A DNA stretch of 64,000 nucleotides from Casuarina equisetifolia (taxonomy: Eukaryota > Streptophyta > Magnoliopsida > Fagales > Casuarinaceae): NCBI GenBank assembly GCA_028551475.1, contig CM052357.1, positions 26,557,745-26,621,744 of the forward strand, in the 5' to 3' direction. Positions 1 through 10,003 of this stretch are shown here, in pieces (position 1 is the first letter of the stretch; each line of letters opens with the position of its first letter). A program made the position numbers and the translations under genes. The notes under the pieces were generated by a model that saw only the letters and a program-made list of their open reading frames with translations, was not told the DNA's origin and did no database searches.

Positions 1-2276
1 AGAGACCGGGTCCCATTCTTTAGAATTCTCTATGATGCCATCTCAAGATGAAGAGCCTGCACAATAAGTTATTAGAGTTAACCCCAATTCAAATGCTCTG
101 GTAATCCCTCCTACACAATCAAATCCCATTCCTAATACTACTACTAATGCTACACTAAATATTACCATTTCCAGTACATTAAACAACTAACCTAATGATT
201 CTACCTTGGAGATTCTAGATCTTCCTTCTACATTGCCTTCTGTTTTCACTTATGATGAGATAAAGGATGATCCTTCCTTATTAACCATGCCTGATCCCAT
301 AATCGCTCCATCACTTCCTAGATGATCTAATAGAATTTCTAAGCCACCTATATGGACTCAAGATTATGTCTGCAACAATGTCATCAGTTCATCCATACAG
401 TACCACATCTTTGACTATGTAACTTATACACATTTACCCATTCCACATTAGCACTTCATAGCAACTATTTCACCTAAGATAGAACTTTTGTTCTACCATA
501 AAACAGTTAAGGATTCTAGATGGCGAGATGTCATGGATCAAGAAATGAAAGCATTAGAATCGAATGGAATATAGAAACTGGTAGACTTACCACCACGGAG
601 AAAACCCATAAGATGTAAATGGTTATACAAGATTAAATATCATGATGATGAGAGTATTGAGCGCTTTAAGGCTTGTCTAGTAGTGAAAGGTTATAGTTAG
701 ACAGAAGGGATCGATTATCATGAGACTTTCTCTCCTACAGTAAAATTGGTGACAGTTAGAAGTGCATTATCTATTGCTTCACAACATAAATGGACTATTC
801 GACAAATGGATGTCCATAATGCATTTCTACATGGAGACTTAGATAAGGAAGTATATATGAAACTACCACTTGGGAGTCGTTTTGAAGGGGGATCCAAAGT
901 ATGTTCGATTGTGGAAATCTTTATATGAGTTAAAGCAAGCTTTACAATAGTGGAATGAAAAGTTTACAAAAGCTCTAGTATCTGCTAGTTATTGACAATT
1001 GTTGTATGACTATTCTCTTTTTACTAAAGGACAAGCTGGTAATATTGTTTTAGTGCTCATATATGTGGATGACATCTTAATTACTGGTGATGATACACAA
1101 GAAATTGAGGCTATGCAAGCTTATCTTCATTCTACATTTTGAATCAAAGATTTATGAGAGCTCAAGTATTTTCTTGGGATTGAGATCCTTTGAGATTCAA
1201 ATGGCATGCATCTCAATCAACGTAAATATATCTTAGAATTGATTTCTGAGTTGGGACTGTCAGTTTTAAAGTCTGTTGGAAATCCCATGGAGACAAATAT
1301 CTTATTTACTAGCTTGAAATATGATGAGTAAGTTCATCCACAAATAGATGATCCACCATTTGAGAACATCTTGAGTTATCAGTAATTGATTGGTAACCTA
1401 AATTATCTTAATATGATACACCCTGACATAGCTTTTCTAATACACCTTTTAAGTTAGTTCATACATGCTCCCAAGTGATTCCATTAGAAGACAGTTTTCT
1501 GCATTGTTAAGTATCTCAAATGAATAATAAGGCTTGGTTTATTCTTTCCTTCAGATAGTGATTTTCTCTTGCAAGCTTTCTGTGATGCCAACTATGCAAA
1601 ATGCCCTATGACACGTCGATTCACTACTGGCTTTTGTCTTACACTTGGACATTCAGTAATTTCTTAGAAAAATAAAAAAGCAAGCAGTTGTGACTTTTTC
1701 TTCAACGGAGGCCGAATATAGGGCCATGACAATCACTACTTGTAAGATCGTTTGGGTGGTTGGTCTATTAAAAGATATGGAAATTAATGTTACACAGCCA
1801 ATGTTGTTATATTGTGATAATGAGGTATCGTAAACATTGGCAGAAAACCCAGTCTTTCATCAGAAGACCAAGCACATAGATGTTTCTTGTCATTTTATTC
1901 GAGAAAAAATATGTCATGGTTTAATTAGGACAATACATATTGGGAATGGTGATCAACCTGTAGATATTTTAACCAAGGCTTTAAAGACAAATCAACACTA
2001 TCATCTCCTTAGCAAGCTTGGGGTCTTGGACTTCTTTCGACCCTTAACTTGAAAGGGGGGTGTTGAAGATTGACAGTTTTCTATTTATGATATATTTTTC
2101 CTATGTTATAGGATATTAGGATTTTTCTTGTGTAAGCCTTACTTTTGTTTTTATATAGCCTCTTAGGTTAACATATTCATAAAATAGCCGCATACCAAGA
2201 GTTCTTTTCTCTATGGCTTTGTCTTCTCTTGTAACTAGTTTTGGTTTTGCTTATCAATAAATAAGTTTTTCTTCCA
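1..2276 (+). mobile_element. Decayed Ty1/copia retrotransposon, 3' half (RT, RNase H, 3' LTR)
   Basis: Plus-strand copia pol remnant entering from the left window edge. Translation in shifting frames gives the start of reverse transcriptase near 560-760 (CKWLYKIKY, then ERFKACLV), the stretch [20 protein letters not shown] (806-865), [11 protein letters not shown] after a frame change near 890, the catalytic block IYVDDILITGDD (about 1060-1095), YFLGIEI (about 1170), and the RNase H block STEAEYRAM (about 1697-1730). The last open stretch (1837-2052) carries KHIDVSCHFIREK and ends just before a polypurine tract (2052-2060) and the LTR. Many in-frame stops and at least one frameshift after a G run make it dead. 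The 5' LTR, gag and most of integrase lie outside the window. Confidence 0.9.
2061..2276 (+). repeat. 3' LTR of the copia remnant
   Basis: Starts TGTTGAAG right after the purine tract AAAGGGGGG (2052-2060) and runs about 216 bp to a likely CTTCCA end. It carries TATATAG and AATAAATAAG signals near its 3' part. The left end is firm (polypurine tract plus TG). The right end is an estimate because no 5' LTR is in the window for comparison. Confidence 0.7.
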
Positions 2277-2585
2277 AATATGCAAAAGTTTATTAAATTC
2301 TCCATAAGCCCTTTTGTATGTAATGACATTGTATAGGTTTCTTTAACGGAGATTGACTTTTTTGAAAACGTTCAAATAAAGCTATAACGTTAAACATTGG
2401 AACCTTACTCTCATCTTTAGTATGGTCACCTACAAAGTTACCAAAGCTGTTTGCACTAGGTATTACCCATTTACTAGATCTTAAATGTTTTTCCAGCCAA
2501 AAAAATAAAAAATAAAATTTCTCTATGTATGTGATAAACATAATCTAGATTAGTAAATCAAAAAGCAGTGAAGTCAATTTTCATG
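2277..2585. other. Unassigned spacer with a dispersed repeat fragment
   Basis: No gene seen. The part around 2310-2400 (words such as TTGTATGTAAT, ATAGGTTTCTT, GAGATTGAC, AAACGTTC in order) resembles 13860-13925 and, more weakly, 32840-32885. It is therefore a third, diverged copy of a repeat also found in the CNGC flanks. The 82-codon minus-strand frame here has no recognisable domain and is probably chance. Confidence 0.4.
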
Positions 2586-2839
2586 TTGTTAGGAATATGA
2601 GGCATATTCCATTTTTTATATTATTTTGATGATTGACAAAAAGAAAATATTTGCAAAATGAAATTTTCATGTAGAATATTTTATACCATAAAGCAACTAA
2701 ATATAAGGTCATTATATATAATATTTATTGAAAAAAAATATTATGGTGGACTTTATATTTACATTAGGAAATAAGTTTCTTATTTCCCCATTCTCGAGAT
2801 GTCTATTTATTGAGCCAAACAAATTTATATGGTGAGGGT

Positions 2840-3065
2840 TGACCTAGTTTTTCGCGTGATGTGGATTTCTCGCGAGGCCCAAATCTGATTAAACCCGTGA
2901 AAACTTAAGTCAGCCCATGCAGCTTAAGTGAAACGCGCGTTTTAATCTAACGGCGAATTTCTCTTTTACTCTTCGTTCTCTCTCTCCCTCCTTGGAGAGA
3001 ATACAAGCTTTCTATTCCAAGCCCTACATATTTCGATTGCTCCTTCTCTTTCTTCCTGTTCGATC
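2840..3065 (+). promoter_or_regulatory. Promoter-like region with CGCG motifs and a GGCCCA box
   Basis: A CG-rich patch in AT-rich surroundings. It has TTTTTCGCG (2848-2856), TTTCTCGCGAG (2866-2876) followed at once by GGCCCA (2876-2881), and ACGCGCGTTTT (2933-2943). A pyrimidine-rich stretch of CT repeats (2968-3000), typical of plant 5' leaders, precedes an ATG at 3066. E2F-like and GGCCCA (site II-type) motifs together are common in promoters of plant cell-cycle and growth genes; that reading is inference. The region starts near 2586 with TGTTAGGAATATG, so an LTR origin of its left part is also possible. Confidence 0.35.
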
Positions 3066-3413
3066 ATGCCATGGTTAGAATCTGTTAGGACCGGACTTTT
3101 GGAAAATCAAAGACAAGATATAGTTTTTAAATACGATAAAATACAAAGAGGCATGGCATTGGAGAATTCCGTATTTTTTATCTTCGTAGTTCTTTAGCCT
3201 TAACCTTAGTGTTCTTATTTCTTTCTTAGGAGTAGTTTCATAGTTGCACTGTCACTATTTTGATAGTTAGGATTGATTATTGTAATCTTGTATTAAATTA
3301 AATTAATAAATGATATATTATTTCATTTAAGGTTTCTTGTGTTCCTTAATTGGGATTTGTGTAAGACTCTAGTCCTAACAAAATCTTTGCCAACTTCAAC
3401 AAAAAAGTCAAAG
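3066..3413 (+). pseudogene. Possible orphan first exon split by a solo LTR
   Basis: After a pyrimidine-rich leader comes ATGCCATGG (3066). The frame is cut after 17 nt by a solo LTR (3083-3380). Reading across the insertion, leaving out one copy of the 5-bp target duplication, keeps one frame of 15 codons rich in Ser, Thr and Lys up to AAAG, followed by a consensus plant splice donor GTAAGA (3414). A second solo LTR sits 9 bp into that putative intron. No downstream exon was found before the CNGC gene, and the product cannot be named. It could be the abandoned start of a displaced gene, or coincidence; 15 codons is weak evidence. Confidence 0.3.
3083..3380 (+). repeat. Solo LTR, 298 bp, inside the possible exon
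   Basis: Begins TGTTAGGAC and ends AGTCCTAACA, so it has the TG...CA ends and short terminal inverted repeat of an LTR. Flanks GAATC (3078-3082) and AAATC (3381-3385) match at four of five bases, fitting an old 5-bp target duplication. AATAAATG-type signals near the right end suggest plus orientation. Its reverse complement resembles the element at 3423-3754 throughout, with shared words such as ACTACTCCTA and AAGAACACTAAGG. Confidence 0.75.
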
Positions 3414-3422
3414 GTAAGAAAA

Positions 3423-3754
3423 TGTTAGGACTTGAGCCCTATACAACCCACAATTAAGAGTAGAAGAACCCAAATAGAATAACACCTTATTTATTAATCT
3501 AAATTCAGTCCAGCAACAATAATAATCAAAGCACCAATAATCCAAATCAATTATAAAGATAAATAATAATTAAATAACAAAATACGGATTATAAAGCTAT
3601 GGATAAACTACTCCTACAAAAAGTATAAGAACACTAAGGCTAGGACTCAAAAGACTATTAGGATAAAATAAGATTTTCTCTGATAATGCCTAGTTGCACT
3701 AGATTTTGGAATGGGCCTCCTTAGATTACTCATGAGCTAGGCTGGGTCCTAACA
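3423..3754 (-). repeat. Solo LTR, 332 bp, inverted relative to its neighbour
   Basis: Begins TGTTAGGACT and ends GGTCCTAACA, flanked by a perfect 5-bp duplication GAAAA (3418-3422 and 3755-3759). Homologous to 3083-3380 in reverse orientation with only 42 bp between them, so the pair could fold into a long imperfect hairpin. No internal retroelement sequence remains, which fits LTR-LTR recombination. A small TRIM-like or MITE-like family is a less likely alternative because both the ends and the 5-bp duplication are LTR-like. Confidence 0.8.
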
Positions 3755-4241
3755 GAAAATGTGATTGAAGTTATTCTGGTCTTTTAACTTTTTCTCTTTT
3801 CTTGAATAAAATCTTGCAAAAAATAGCTTAAAAAGAAGAAAAATCATGCTACTAATTTTTCAACCTTTATTTGCATGACATTTAAGCTTAAATATGATCC
3901 TATTTCCTTAAGCAAAGTTTGTTTGCATTTTTATGTATCTTTCTCTTTGATTTGAATCGATTTAATCATATATTGTGAGAAAAATTGCACACTACACCAT
4001 TCATCCAATTTGGGGATTTAAATATATCATACTAATTCATGAGTTGTTTGTTTGATCATTAAATTGTAAATCAACCCTTAAAATATATAAGAACATTCCT
4101 GGAAAGGGAGTTACCAATACAACCTATGCAACTATTTATGAGTGTCGAACCTCTCTTATGAATTCAATCCCTTGTACCATGTTGTTCACCACCATAAATG
4201 ATTATCATTAGCTATCGTATACACAATGTAAAAACATTGAT
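3755..4241. other. AT-rich spacer downstream of CNGC copy A
   Basis: No gene recognised. This would include the 3' UTR and polyadenylation region of the minus-strand CNGC gene ending at 4242. It could also be the intron that should follow the possible orphan exon at 3066-3413. No coding exon could be supported in it. Confidence 0.3.
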
Positions 4242-7200
4242 CTATTCATCTTTTGGTTCCATTTGAAAGTGAGGTTCTTCGGGCTTTTGCAACTTATGCA
4301 ATTGAACATGCTCAAGTTCTTGAGCTCCTCTTTCTCTGTTTTCAGTAAATATTGATAGAAGCATTCTAACACCAAGGTTCTCTTTTGCTTGCAAACTAGA
4401 GGAAGATGCAAAAGCAGGCTCTTCCACATCATGCTCTATTTCATCAGCAACTTGCTTGTCACGCCTATATGAGAATGACTCACTTATGTTGAGGTTCTTT
4501 ACCATAATCCTCTTCTTATGTCGACGCCAAGCAACCTGAATGAAGCAAGCAGCCCATGTCCTCCAATGGTGAGAGTGAAAGCGGAAAGTATGTTGTAGCT
4601 TCTTACTATGGAGATATCTAAACTGATTCGCTACAAATTTGAGATCTTCGACCTTCAATACAAAGGCTTCCACCACATCAAGGGCCTTGACTGTTCTTGT
4701 GGACAAGGGCAAGTTAAGAGAAGATTTTGAAAGTAATGCCCAAGAAAGTAGCTCTTCCCCACAGAAATCACCAGGCCTCAAGGTGATTGAATTAAAGAAA
4801 CCTATCCGTCCTCCATCTGTAGTTGAACTCTCTAACCTCCCTCGTATAATGAAAAGCATTTCTCTCACAGGGTCACCTTCACGAACAACATAGGTTCCCT
4901 CAGTAGTTAAGGATGACATCAAGCGCTCACTAATGGCATCAAGTAGTTGACTGTCCATCTGGGAGAAAAATGGGACCTGCAATTGGGGAATAGGCACATA
5001 CTCAACTACTATTAAAGTAAGAAAATTTGATATTACAGGAATATATTCAACTTGATTAGTGATTGTGGACATAGGGAATGAGAAAGATATATTCAACTTC
5101 ACCAAAACATGTGTGATATTTATAAATTAGTAACCAAAATTCAACTTTTCTATCTAAGTCCTATTTCCCAAGAAAAAAGTATATTCTTAGGTCATGTTCT
5201 ATTTAATTAAGGTCATCTTCGTGGTACATTCTTCTCTTCGTAATACTCTAAATGCCCAAGTCATCCTCAAACAATGAACAATTTCCTCGTGGCTCCAAAA
5301 GGTGTGTTCAAAAGCAACATGTCGGATAGACAATAGAATTACAAGCTTTGTCATAATTACCAATATTCCCACTTTTAAATCCACTTATATAATCATAAGT
5401 TTGGACACTAGCACTATATTTGTTCAACGCAATAGCCACTATACCTAAGAGTGAATGCATTATTTTGGATAGGAAATATACCAACAACACAATAGCATTA
5501 GTAGCGTATCAACAAAAATGAAGGCATGCTAACTAAGCCAACTACTTAGATGTAATACAAATAACTCGATTCATTCTTCTATAAATTTTATAGTGGAAAA
5601 ACTTATAACTACCACTAGCTATACATGCAGCAGGTAGAGGATAAGAGTTCATGATTAGGAATAACAACTAGGTTTAATAACCTATACATTTGAAATGTAA
5701 TATCAAGGAAAACAAAGAACAATAGTAGTTTAGCATGAATAGTATCCTCCAAAGTGAAAACTTACACGTAGGAGAAGGTCCAAACATAGGTGGCGTCGGA
5801 TATCTCGACTAAACTCTGTAGGTAATTCTCTTAACAATAAGTCTTCATCAACTCCTTGGGTTGCAAGCCACTTATACTCAACAAATCGTTGGACACGTTC
5901 TTGAAGATGTTGAGGAAGTTGTCGATGTTCCATCCACTCCACAGTGTCTCGTTGCTTGAGCCTCCACTCTTCTATTCTCATACTGAGAGATAGCAAATAG
6001 GTCTACACCAAATAGAATATTGAGAATATTGGTTATAAGAACATATATTTTTCAATGCATAACATATAAATCAACTAGGATTAATCTTAATATGCTACAC
6101 CATAGTCCCTTGAATGACTACCACATTAGATGGCAAAAGTAAAATATAGTTTTAAGAGATAAGACTTTTAAAGAATAGCTGGCAAGGGGTTTTTCAACCC
6201 TTACACCCTATATAATAAATAGATGGAGCACTGAATTTGAACCTCTAGGGATGCTCGGGACATCTCCAAGAATTAATTTGCACAAAAGTGTAGAAAATGA
6301 CTCTATAGGTGGGTAGTCATGGAGCTTATATAGAGCCCACGAAGCCTAATAACTGAAAAGATATTTTTCGCTTTTTTCACTATTAGAGAGGCAAACAAAT
6401 CTGCTTACGCTATTCAGCAAATGGAAGTAAATATAAAAGAATCCAAAGGTTCTAAAACTTCAAAGATTCAATCTAAATGAAAATAGAGGCCTTGAAAAAA
6501 TAGAAGTATCAAATCTAGTCAATCATGTTTTGGTTCAACCATTGAAAAGCAGAAATCAATATCATCATGGAATATAATTAACTTGAATAATGGACCCCGC
6601 AACGGAGGTGAATGTAGTAAATAATTGTCAAAGAGTACCTGCACGTTTCCAATCAAATCAGCAACCAGAATTACACCTAATGTAGCAGCGACAATGGAAT
6701 AGGCATTTTCCACGGCATTCCCGCTTGTGATTAAACAATTGCCGTAGCAACTAAAACGCAAACCAAAGAGATACATCACAGTTTTGAATAGACTATCCAT
6801 TTAGAGAACAAATTTTGAGCAGCCTTTCAAATAAAGCTGGATAACTTTTCGTGAAATAAAATTAATAATCTAAAACATAGAAAAATCCCTAAGACAGAAA
6901 AAAAAAAATGGTGCCCCCTGAACCCGATAAAAACTGGGTTAAAAGTTACGACACAACCGAAGAAATCCATTATTGTAGACATAAGAAATGCAAAATTCTA
7001 TACTAGGTAAACTGCATTTTTTAGAAAGAGTTCACTAGTCTTTAAAAAATCCTTGGATCATAGGATGAGATGAGAAGATAGTTTAGATTACTGGAAACTG
7101 TTACAATGAGATAAAATGTCCTTCCTACCTATCATTATATTCGCCTGCTTTTCCACTAGTTGCTGAAATCTATCATTTTTATTAAATTTTTTTTCACCTA

Positions 7201-9476
7201 TCCTGAACTATGGTACTAGACTCGAAGGTAAATCACTCACTTAGGAAAGAAGAAAAAAGATGCAACCAAAAGAATACAAGAAAAGAAACAGAGACCTTTA
7301 GTAGGGATTTGAACAGAGCCTTTTATTTGGGATTTTGTCCTGATGTGTTCTTGTATGGTTTTGGCATCTACTCAAATTTGGATTTGTACGAACTTCCAGC
7401 TCAGGTTTTCACCTCCAATGAATTTATCTAGCTTTGTTATCATTAGGAACATCAGTAATCTTTAATGGTTTCCTCTTGTCTTGCCTGTTCTCCTCAATAT
7501 CAATTAGTCTTAATGAAGTGATAATTCAAATTTCGATTCTCATATGACTCTAATTTAATTTTTTAATGAAGGAAATGCTGATATGAAGTTTCAAAACTAT
7601 TATCCAAGCTGAAATGGATTAGACCAGTGAGGAAGCATAAACATAAAGTTCAAGTAAAAACACAGATGATCAGAAAACAATAAATTATTGTCATGTCTTT
7701 GAAATTGGAAAAATGGTAAAAATATTGGCATAGCATTTTTAGAAATTATACCTCATTCCCTGAACACCAATCCACAGACAAAAGAGATACTTCTTAATAA
7801 ACACTGTGGAGAAAAGGTTAATTTCCAGTGCATTTGTAAAGATGCCAAAGTTCATATTGTTATTCGAATTGCAGTTACTAAACACAGCGGTAGTGCTCGC
7901 CCACGTCTGGCGAGCAGGCTCGCCCAAACTATTACATTCCAAGTAATGAGGGACGCATTGTACAGGGCTTGTTTCATTGTTGCATTCCAATTCCAAGCAA
8001 GCTGCATATCGTTCAAAGCCAAACATATAAAATGTTCCTCCCAACACCTGCATTAACAGCTGTCAATTGTTGTGGATACTCTAAAAGGAAATAGAAAGAT
8101 AGGTAGTGGACTATAGGTGAAGAGAAGTGACATACATGACCGACTAATAGGTATAGTAATATATTATATGCAGCCCCAGTCCAAGCAGTTTGAGTGACTA
8201 CACGACTGGCTTTGATAATCCAAGAACTTAATGGGTAAATTAGTAATAGCCTGGGAATATGTTGGAGGAGAACGATCAGCAGAATGTTATTTCGTGTTTG
8301 ATCGTCCTGTGTGCTTTTCATTGCTGGGAGAATAAACCATATGACTATCTGTCAGAGGAAAAACACAATCCTGCTTCAGTTTCACAACTAAGAAATTGGC
8401 AGCAATGAAGAATATAAGTATGACAAGTAGCTATTGAATAAATCTAACTCCTTATAGGATTGCTATAATAACCCAAATTTATGAACTTTTTCACAGTGCA
8501 TCTAAAACTAAGACACCATGCCAATCTGAATAAAACCATCGGCACCACCTCTCCACTCTGAACCCGCAAATGTTGTACACAGAATGTTAAACAGCTGCTT
8601 CAACCCGACAATTTATCGAAACGGAGAAAGTTTTGATTTCTATGGGTACAAATCTGAGGTGATTCGGTTTACAAACACCATAGGTCAGTAATCAAATTCT
8701 AAGCAAAAAAGAAAATAGACAGTAGATCGTTTCTACTTCCATTCTTTGAACCAGTGGCACTAAAATCAAAGTTAAACTATCTGGCAGTACCTGAGGAAGG
8801 GGCACCGCGGCCATGAGATCTACGAAGAATTCTGATCGTAAATACCTTCGTGCAATCATCTTTCGATCCATGACAAGCTCACCCCTCCCAAAACCTCTTG
8901 AACTGGACGAAACATAAGCCGTGTGGAACTTTACGACAATATTCAACACATAAAAAAGGTCCGCAACACTCCGGAAACACGTAATAACTATTGCCAAATT
9001 GACATCAGTTTTCAGACACAAGGAACTGTTATGGTTCAGCTGCTCCGGAAGGAAGAAAATAAATGGATCAATAAAGACCGCTACCACGCAAAAGAACAGG
9101 AAAACCCTTTTCCACTGCAGCAAAATATCACTTCCAGGATCTAGAATTCCCTTGTACCAAAACTTGTGATTCTCCTGGAAGACCTTAAATTTCTTTAACG
9201 CGGAAGCACGAGTAGTAATTTGTTTTCCATCGCCAACAACGCCTCCCTGTGGTTTGAATAGAGCCAAGGACACTTCGCATACGGGCAAAGGCTTTTCTTC
9301 GCGTCTATGGGTGTCCCTTTTTTCCCCCGAACGTTGCAGATTTCGTTCTTCATCGTTGTAAATCCTTTGACTGTAAAATCCCAATAAGCAAATCACAACG
9401 GGAGCGAACATGCAAATGAAAAGGAAAAGAAAACAGTGGATAAGGTTGAGAATTACCTCCCTTTCTTAAACTTCAT
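4242..9476 (-). CDS. Cyclic nucleotide-gated ion channel, group III (CNGC15/17-like), copy A
   Basis: Plant CNGCs are plasma- or nuclear-membrane Ca2+-permeable cation channels, gated or modulated by cyclic nucleotides and calmodulin. Seven exons read on the minus strand: 9457-9476, 8791-9370, 8136-8348, 7752-8047, 6639-6750, 5766-6002, 4242-4976. All introns are GT-AG, phases agree, and the sum is 2193 nt (730 aa), normal for the family. Start is ATG at 9476 (MKFKKG). Visible parts: cytosolic N-terminus with KKFKVFQENHKFW; S1 from about residue 93; FGRGELVMD between S2 and S4; IPRLLLIYPLSS in S4/S5; Cys-rich S5-pore loop (272-370); filter G373-N-C-L; LIGNVQ ending S6 (407); C-linker RRDIRRHLCLDL type; CNBD from 487 with phosphate-binding cassette RPGDFCGEELLSWAL; IQ motif FIQVAWRRHKKR near 631. 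The filter GNCL is unusual, since most plant CNGCs have GQN-type filters. Group III is judged from motif likeness only. No frameshift or stop seen. Confidence 0.9.
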
Positions 9477-9495
9477 GATGCCCACTTGCATGCAA

Positions 9496-10003
9496 GTCCA
9501 AGTTGAAGGCTCAATCCAAGTATTAACGAAATGGTTAAGTTTGATTCAGAGATTGACTCTTATTAAGTCTCACGAAAACTAACAACGGAGAGCATGGAAA
9601 CACGAAGCAGACGCTCAGTTATAGTAAAGACTATCAATAAAAGCATTATTGAGAGAGAGAAGGGAGGAGATGCTGTCCAAGTCGAAGGTTCAATCTAGGT
9701 GTGAACGATATGGTTAAGTTGACTCCGAGATGGCTTTCATCAAATCTCACGAAAACTAACAATCAATTAATTTTATTCTATTACGTAAAGATTATTAATA
9801 AAAGCATTATATTGAGAGAGAGATAAAAGGGACTAGAACCCGTCCAAGTTAAAGGTTCCATCTAGGTGTGAACGATATGGTTAAGAAGTAAACTCAGAGG
9901 TTGACTTTCATTAAATCCAACAAGGAAAACTAATAGTAAGAAGCATGAAAAAGCTGCTTAGGCTGTCAATTGTTATTATATTACGTAAAGACGATCACCC
10001 TCT
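9496..10003 (-). promoter_or_regulatory. Three-unit tandem repeat just upstream of the CNGC copy A start codon
   Basis: Three diverged units start at 9496, 9675 and 9842, each opening GTCCAAGT(T/C)(G/A)AAGG (period about 167-179 bp). They share in order a TCAATCTAGGTGTGAACGA-type block, ATGGTTAAG, TCTCACGAAAACTAAC, a TTACGTAAAGA-type block, AATAAAAGCATTAT and a short GAGA run. Units 2 and 3 contain the palindrome TTACGTAA (about 9781 and 9983), a core bound by bZIP-type factors in plants; unit 1 has the degraded TATAGTAAAG. Because the repeat abuts the ATG at 9476, it must hold the core promoter and/or 5' UTR. The same three-unit array precedes copy B (30740-31205), so it predates the gene duplication. 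Confidence 0.75.

Noticed and set aside
3083..3754. Pair read as one large hairpin transposon (DNA element with long terminal inverted repeats)
   Set aside because: Each half has its own TG...CA ends and its own 5-bp target duplication (GAAAA perfect, GAATC/AAATC near-perfect), so two separate solo LTR insertions fit better.
4208..4432. 74-codon minus-strand frame
   Set aside because: Alternative frame within the last CNGC copy A exon; the in-phase frame ends at 4242.
4639..4893. 84-codon plus-strand frame, with a twin at 26144-26410
   Set aside because: Exactly antisense to the conserved CNBD exon of the CNGC genes; it is open only because the sense exon is conserved in both copies.
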